NCBI GenBank assembly: GCA_022747635.1
Contig: JAKTNV010000005.1
Coordinates: 45,687,013 to 45,751,012, forward strand
Direction of reading: 5' to 3'
From: Hetaerina americana
Taxonomy: Eukaryota > Arthropoda > Insecta > Odonata > Calopterygidae
Length of the DNA: 64,000 nt
Below are positions 54,581 through 64,000 of the stretch, one piece after another (position 1 is the first letter of the stretch; every line of letters starts with the position of its first letter). A program made the translations under genes and the position numbers. The notes beneath the pieces are model-generated. The model saw only the letters and a program-made list of their open reading frames with translations. It was not told the origin of the DNA and did no database searches.

Positions 54581-55919
54581 GAGCCAAAGATTTAAGATGC
54601 CAGAGAGGTTTCCCGGCGGCTGCATGCACGGGAGTTCAGTTGGTAGTGAGTTGGTTTGATAAGTAGGGTGGAAAAAGGAATGGGAGGTGAGAAGCTGTGT
54701 CAATGAGTAAGGTAAGGGGCAGATAGTGGGAGGCGAGAATGGGAGGGAGATGGGCATAAAGGAGTATGGACAGGGACGAGGGGAGGAATGCAACTGTTAG
54801 AGCATTTAACAGCCCCTCTTAACTAGGAGTAATTGATGTTTTCCCAGTGCTTGTTCCCAGCTGGGTAACTTGCCCCTCCCATCGGCTTAATTCAACCACA
54901 TTTCCGCTCCGAGCGAGTCAGAACGTCTTGCACCTCGGCGGGCGGACTTTATGGGCAAGTTTTCGTAATTAAAGACGATGAGAATCACGGTATTTATGAA
55001 GGCCACGCTCATATGACGAGAGCATCTCTCCCCCGCTGCACTGGACACGACGTAAAGGCGCATCCTTTCGTCACTGTTTCGCTCGAGGGAAAGTATCTCA
55101 AAACAAGCTGCGAATACCCATTAAGCCGATTACGCTGAAAATTGGAATTTTCGCCATCTTCCGAGACGTAAGACTCTTGTACTTAGTTGAGCCATGGCCT
55201 TTGCTAATCACCTAATTAAGCAAATATGGTACAGGTTAATCAGGGTTATTTATATGGGCGCTTGTGGTGATGCATTCACGTTTGGTACCGACGCCACCGA
55301 TTGGCGAAGGAAAACACAACACGCTGTAAAATGCCGCAACCAATGAATCTTCTATTACAACATCTTTAAACACATGAAGCTAATTAACGCTATAATTATT
55401 TTATAAAATACACCACTAGTGTTGAGTGAGTTTTCGCTTTATTCCAAGAAAGGATAGAGCTAACATTTCGAAGATGTTATCAACTCCAATGAGAGAAATA
55501 CAAGAACCCACACAAGTAACCGACGTTGTGCAACTATTTTATTTTCAACGGCTATCAATTTTGCACTATTCGCTTAACAACTTGCAAAGAGTTCAACAGT
55601 TTCAAATGAAAATTGAAATAAGACACCCTTCAACAACTCACTGAATATTAAGTTTTAATTACAAAGCTCTCGTTGAGAAAATACATTTTTCATGAATCAC
55701 GGACGAAATCTGACGATTTCATTTTCCCAACAACCAAAATTCTTGACGGGGAAGGAATAAAGCGGCCTCTGACACTAACAAAAAAGATCCTCCACTTTAA
55801 GTCGTTAGCTAATGAGGTAATCGATCCATTGGCATCGCAGCCGGTTCTTCAAAACAAATAGGCATAATTTGTCGATGATAAAAGAGTTGAAAGGAAGGAG
55901 GAAGTATCCGCCATAATGA
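54581..55919. other. Purine-rich patch then non-coding sequence
   Basis: The plus strand is G/A-rich at about 54650-54785. The remainder is unremarkable, with some CG-containing sequence at 54900-55100. Confidence 0.4.
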
Positions 55920-56332
55920 GGATACTTTATATCGAGGGGGCGGTCGAGGAAGAAGAACGCAGCGCTCGTAGAAAACACTCATGAGGATACCCGTCTCACT
56001 CCCCGGCCACCCCTATGCCATCGCACCCATCTTGAGCGTCTCCTAGCGCCGCCACTCAAGCGCCACCTCGGCAGCCGGCCTCCCCCTACTCCATCTTCGC
56101 TTCCGTTACGCCCACGAACGACCGAAGAACAACCATGCCTTGAGCTCTTCCTTCGTATCTCACGTATCGCGGACACATCAACAGTTTCCGTGGAAGAACA
56201 ATGCGGAAGATGTCACAAGCATGAGAATAGGGAGGCGGCGACAGAAGAGGATGAAAAAGTGAATAATTCCAAATACTACAACATACCATCGACTCAAAAT
56301 TGGATGAAATGTCTACTACAGACTCCTAACTA

Positions 56333-60966
<4,634 letters not shown>

Positions 60967-60968
60967 TA

Positions 60969-61001
60969 CGAGGGTCATCCGGAAAGTAGTACCCGTTCGT
61001 G
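60969..61001 (+). repeat. Left terminal inverted repeat of the mariner element
   Basis: This 33-bp end is identical to the reverse complement of 61689-61721. It follows the TA at 60967-60968. Homology between the two ends stops abruptly inside the element, at base 34. Confidence 0.95.
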
Positions 61002-61067
61002 AAATAAAGACACAAAAGTATATATTAACAAACATAAAAAATTTTATTTGAAAGAGGATACTTTAAA

Positions 61068-61569
61068 CTACTTCTCAACATAATCTCCAAGCAAATTAAG
61101 GCATTTGTCATAACGTGTGACAAGTTTCTGTATTCCTGCTGCATAGTCCTTCGCCGCCAGCTCATTGAGATACGCGAGGGACCCATCTTGCACAAATTTT
61201 TGCATAATGCAGATGGTGTTTAACAATTTCATGAACAATTGTTCGAGAAACATTGGGAAAATGCTCACAGATGTCATCAATTGTGACGCGCCGATCGTTC
61301 CTCACGAATTCGTCAACTGAGCTCACCAGTTGGTCTGTAATGACAGACGGTCTCTCCGAACGCTCATCGTCGTGTGTGTTCCCCCTCCCCATGTTGAAGT
61401 TGCGACACCACCGCCGAACAGACGACTCGTCCATTACATTGTCTCCATACACCTCCTTTAATTGGCGATGAATATCACATGGGCGAACGTTTCTTGCATT
61501 GAGGAATTTAATCACTGCCCTCACTTCACAACTGGCGGCGTTCTCAATTTTTTTAAACATTGTAAACAA
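61068..61569 (-). pseudogene. Mariner transposase remnant, catalytic core deleted and frame-shifted
   Basis: A minus-strand frame from 61569 begins MFTMFKKIENAA and encodes the usual mariner paired helix-turn-helix region. It includes the DIHRQLKEVYG segment, SVRRWCRNF, a RSERPS linker between the two DNA-binding parts, and a second helix-turn-helix ending at KICARWVPR (about 61174-61182). The frame then stops within a few codons. A second minus-strand frame, offset by one base, carries the family's C-terminal end, with LNELAAKDYAAGIQKL, RYDKCLN and GDYVEK before the stop at 61068-61070. Everything between is absent, including the D,D34D catalytic residues, so no active transposase can be made. 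The truncated first frame could still encode a DNA-binding fragment of about 135 residues. Whether it is expressed is unknown. Confidence 0.92.
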
Positions 61570-61688
61570 TCACAGAAACAACACAGGCAATGCTAGCGTC
61601 ACGCAACTTGGCTCAGAGAAGGCAGACAAGCCACTGAAGCTATCTGACCTCGTCCAGCGGCTACTCGCGTCGTCAGCACTTCATGCGG

Positions 61689-61721
61689 CACGAACGGGTA
61701 CTACTTTCCGGATGACCCTCG
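61689..61721 (-). repeat. Right terminal inverted repeat of the mariner element
   Basis: This 33-bp end is a perfect inverted copy of 60969-61001 and is followed by TA at 61722-61723. It lies on the side of the transposase start codon, about 120 bp upstream of the remnant open frame, so it is the 5' end of the element relative to its gene. Confidence 0.95.
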
Positions 61722-61723
61722 TA

Positions 61724-63090
61724 TTTGCACATAAGATGCCCACCAGCGCAACAAATGTAAAAGGATTTTATTATGAAAGTAATACTCACATGATCAATTG
61801 GTTTTTTAGATCCAAAACATCTAATGAACCCTTTTGGATAATAGTTGGGGACTATGTAGTCCTATTCAACACTAAAACGGCAAGAACGGTGGCTGGCATT
61901 AAAAAGAAGGAATGCATAATTACTATTTCTTCAGAGTTATTAGGTGTCAACTAACATTTAAATTAAATCTGCATAATTTAAATATACCTGACTCAAATCA
62001 AAGTAATCAGGAAATGAAATTATATTTTACACATGCACTTTTTTCGATATCTCGTTAAATCAATATCTGGAACAATACACTGTGGTGGAACAATATTTAT
62101 TAACTTTAGTACCTCATATAGTAGACATGATAACACTTTATGAGAAACCCTTGCTAATTATATATTATTTTCTGAGTAAAGTTTGACGTTCGTACATGGA
62201 CCTTAGCTATCAATACCCATCGCAACTAGATCATCTCCATGTATAAACATTAGGCTGTAGTTTAACGCTCTTGATGCAATTATCCTAGGTACGGTATGTA
62301 CTACCGAATACCAATCTTATGTAAAAAAATAATGTAATGTATTATAATTAAATTTGTGATTTGCGTAGTTTATAATTTGTAAGGCAAAATAAATTGTTGG
62401 AACTTCTATTAAATATATCCGCTCATCAAACACCAATCAGAGTAAGTGGTCGTGGGGAAAGCTGAAGATATATTTTCACCTACGTTTGTGAAGTCTCAAT
62501 ATCTCCCACTAGATTCAAGTAAAATATCTTTGAATAGATTCATATTTGCATTACTCCCCTTAAAACTTCAAATTTAATTAGAAGTAAAATTGGGATTTCC
62601 ATTCCCTCATTTTGTTTCTTCTTTACACCAAATAATTCGTACCTCTTCGCCGCCTATTGCCAAACTGTCGCACGGTTTTCGTTTTTAAAGTAGTATGCAT
62701 GCTTAAAATAGTTCCTTTCTAATCTCATCTGGAAGAACTCGTCAATCTTTGCGAGTTATGCCCATTGACAGTGTGAGTGTATTCACAACCCTTTTTTCTC
62801 CTGAGTAAGTATTTACACCGATGCTAGAGTTAAAATAGCCATCTGTTTGGGGGTAAACCGAATTCCAGGAGTTCAAAAGTGCTCTGTCAAATACATCAAG
62901 GGTTATTGATATAAAATGAAGCATATAACATACAATATTTGAGCAAAATAACGAAAAAGGTGATCTTTATTTTTTCGAGTTTCTTCGAGCTTAATAAGAG
63001 TACGGTCAAAACATTTTTCATACTTTAACTTTCGGGATCTAATTAAATATTCATAGTGAGTAGTTCCTAATTAAAGAAGTGCCTACCCTT
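61724..63090. other. AT-rich non-coding sequence
   Basis: The flank on the right side of the mariner insertion. The plus frame 61499-61954 runs across the transposon edge and is an artefact. Nothing else is recognised. Confidence 0.5.
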
Positions 63091-63760
63091 GCAGATTGAA
63101 TGCGCAATTGTTTTAATCTTCCATTCCGCGAACCTTTACAGCCCCCATCATCATCACCTTACCCCAAGGCGTCTTGGCGTGGTCACCGCGGATGCTCTCT
63201 CTCTCCCCCCCCCCCACCGTCCCTTGCTCCGTCTTGGCCCCCATTAAACGACATCCCGTCCTCCGCCCAACACACGCATACCCATCCCCCGCCCTCCCGC
63301 GGAGCGGGGTCGCTCCACACCCATCACCTCCCCACAGCATCCAGATCCTCACTAAACGGACTAAAGAGGCAGCCGTGTATCCCAGTCCGGGGCGCCTTCT
63401 TTTGCATTCCGCCAGAGCCGCCCATCTTCTCCCTCCCGGGAAACCTCCCCGACCCCGCCCACGAATGTTTCACTCCCCCTTACACCTCTCATTCGACCCA
63501 CCCCCTCCCCACCTCTCCTCAGCCAACCAGGCATTTTATGACCACCTTATAGAACTAGCTCGCCGGAGCGCCTTCCTTCTACTTGGACGTCTTTCCCATC
63601 ATTCCCTGCTTGCATCCCCGAGTTTCTCCGCGGACATACACCCCGATTCCCGCAGTTACCGACTCCGCGAACGCTTTTTCCTCTATCCTCAACCATCCCG
63701 TGACTCTTTCACATCTTTCGCCGGTTTTATGAACAGCTCGACTCACACGAAATAATTTTT
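63091..63760 (-). other. C-rich pyrimidine block
   Basis: The plus strand is strongly C/T-rich and includes a CTCTCTCTCT tract ending in a run of eleven C (63205-63215). Two overlapping plus frames of 150 and 193 codons are Pro/Ser/His-rich without domains, as expected from composition. They start without good splice or start contexts and are not called as genes. Confidence 0.45.
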
Positions 63761-64000
63761 ATTCCCAAAGGTGAGACATTATTTCTGAATTCAATCAGCT
63801 TCTGTAAACTGTAAAATTAACGAGAATCGATCGTGACTTCAGAAAAAGGAATAAATAATGAATGAATGGGCTCTTATGAGATTTTTTCAAGACAGAATAC
63901 TGCGTTATTGCGGAATATGTACGTTATAACCAATACGTAATAAAATAATATATTTTTAATAGACTAACTGAAATGATTAAAAATGCGTTTATACTAAACT

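Larger units (their letters stand above)
60969..61721 (-). mobile_element. Internally deleted (non-autonomous) mariner element
   Basis: The 753-bp element is bounded by perfect 33-bp inverted repeats starting CGAGGGTCATCCGGAAAG, and is flanked on both sides by TA (60967-60968 and 61722-61723). TA is the target duplication used by Tc1/mariner elements. Typical mariners are about 1.3 kb with one transposase of roughly 345 residues, so this copy has lost about 550 bp. The lost part is internal: the remnant transposase on the minus strand keeps only the N-terminal DNA-binding part and the C-terminus. With intact, identical ends it could in principle be mobilised by a full-length relative elsewhere in the genome. 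The perfect repeats suggest a recent insertion, which is an inference. Confidence 0.93.

Noticed and set aside
61499..61954. Plus-strand frame of 151 codons at the mariner's right end
   Set aside because: It crosses from antisense transposase through the terminal repeat into flanking DNA, so it is a composite artefact.
63100..63755. Plus-strand frames of 150 and 193 codons
   Set aside because: Two different frames are open over the same C-rich block, with Pro/Ser/His bias and no recognisable protein family or splice signals. Treated as compositional.

Overview
The window looks like a gene-poor stretch of a large animal genome, most likely an arthropod and probably an insect. The sequence is AT-rich with long (TA)n microsatellites. 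Almost no long open frames use an ATG. There are decayed mariner transposons of a type common in arthropods. The one convincing host exon has eukaryotic splice sites and an insect-like translation-start context. No bacterial-style operons, rRNA genes, complete tRNA genes, CRISPR arrays or phage genes are visible. The species cannot be named from this sequence.

Host gene content: one convincing protein-coding exon lies on the minus strand at 49274-48987. It is 288 nt, phase 0 at both ends, and has a strong polypyrimidine-AG acceptor and a GTGAGC donor. It encodes a His-, Gly- and Ser-rich, apparently disordered segment. An ATG six bases after the acceptor sits in a good insect start context, so this may be the exon where translation begins. 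I do not recognise the gene. No partner exon could be proved in the other 63 kb, so the flanks are probably long introns or intergenic DNA.

Mobile DNA: a compact, internally deleted mariner lies at 60969-61721, with perfect 33-bp terminal inverted repeats and flanking TA dinucleotides. Its transposase remnant, on the minus strand, keeps the DNA-binding N-terminus and the extreme C-terminus but lacks the catalytic core. An older mariner fossil lies on the minus strand at 52637-52356. It too lost most of its core starting just after the conserved 'CA..VP' motif. A hAT-like terminus at about 58042 is only suggestive.

Repeats: there are three long (TA)n loci (316-391, 31921-32006, 58713-58848). 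The first is the centre of a perfect 160-bp palindrome (274-433). There are also several hairpins, a (TC)12 tract, a CA-rich tract and a small tandem duplication. Between long AT-rich stretches lie about fifteen GC-richer blocks with strong purine/pyrimidine strand asymmetry. A few of these are CpG-dense and may be regulatory, notably 26440-27020, 42780-43180, 45420-45860 and 47160-47830. I found no convincing undescribed multi-gene system in this window.
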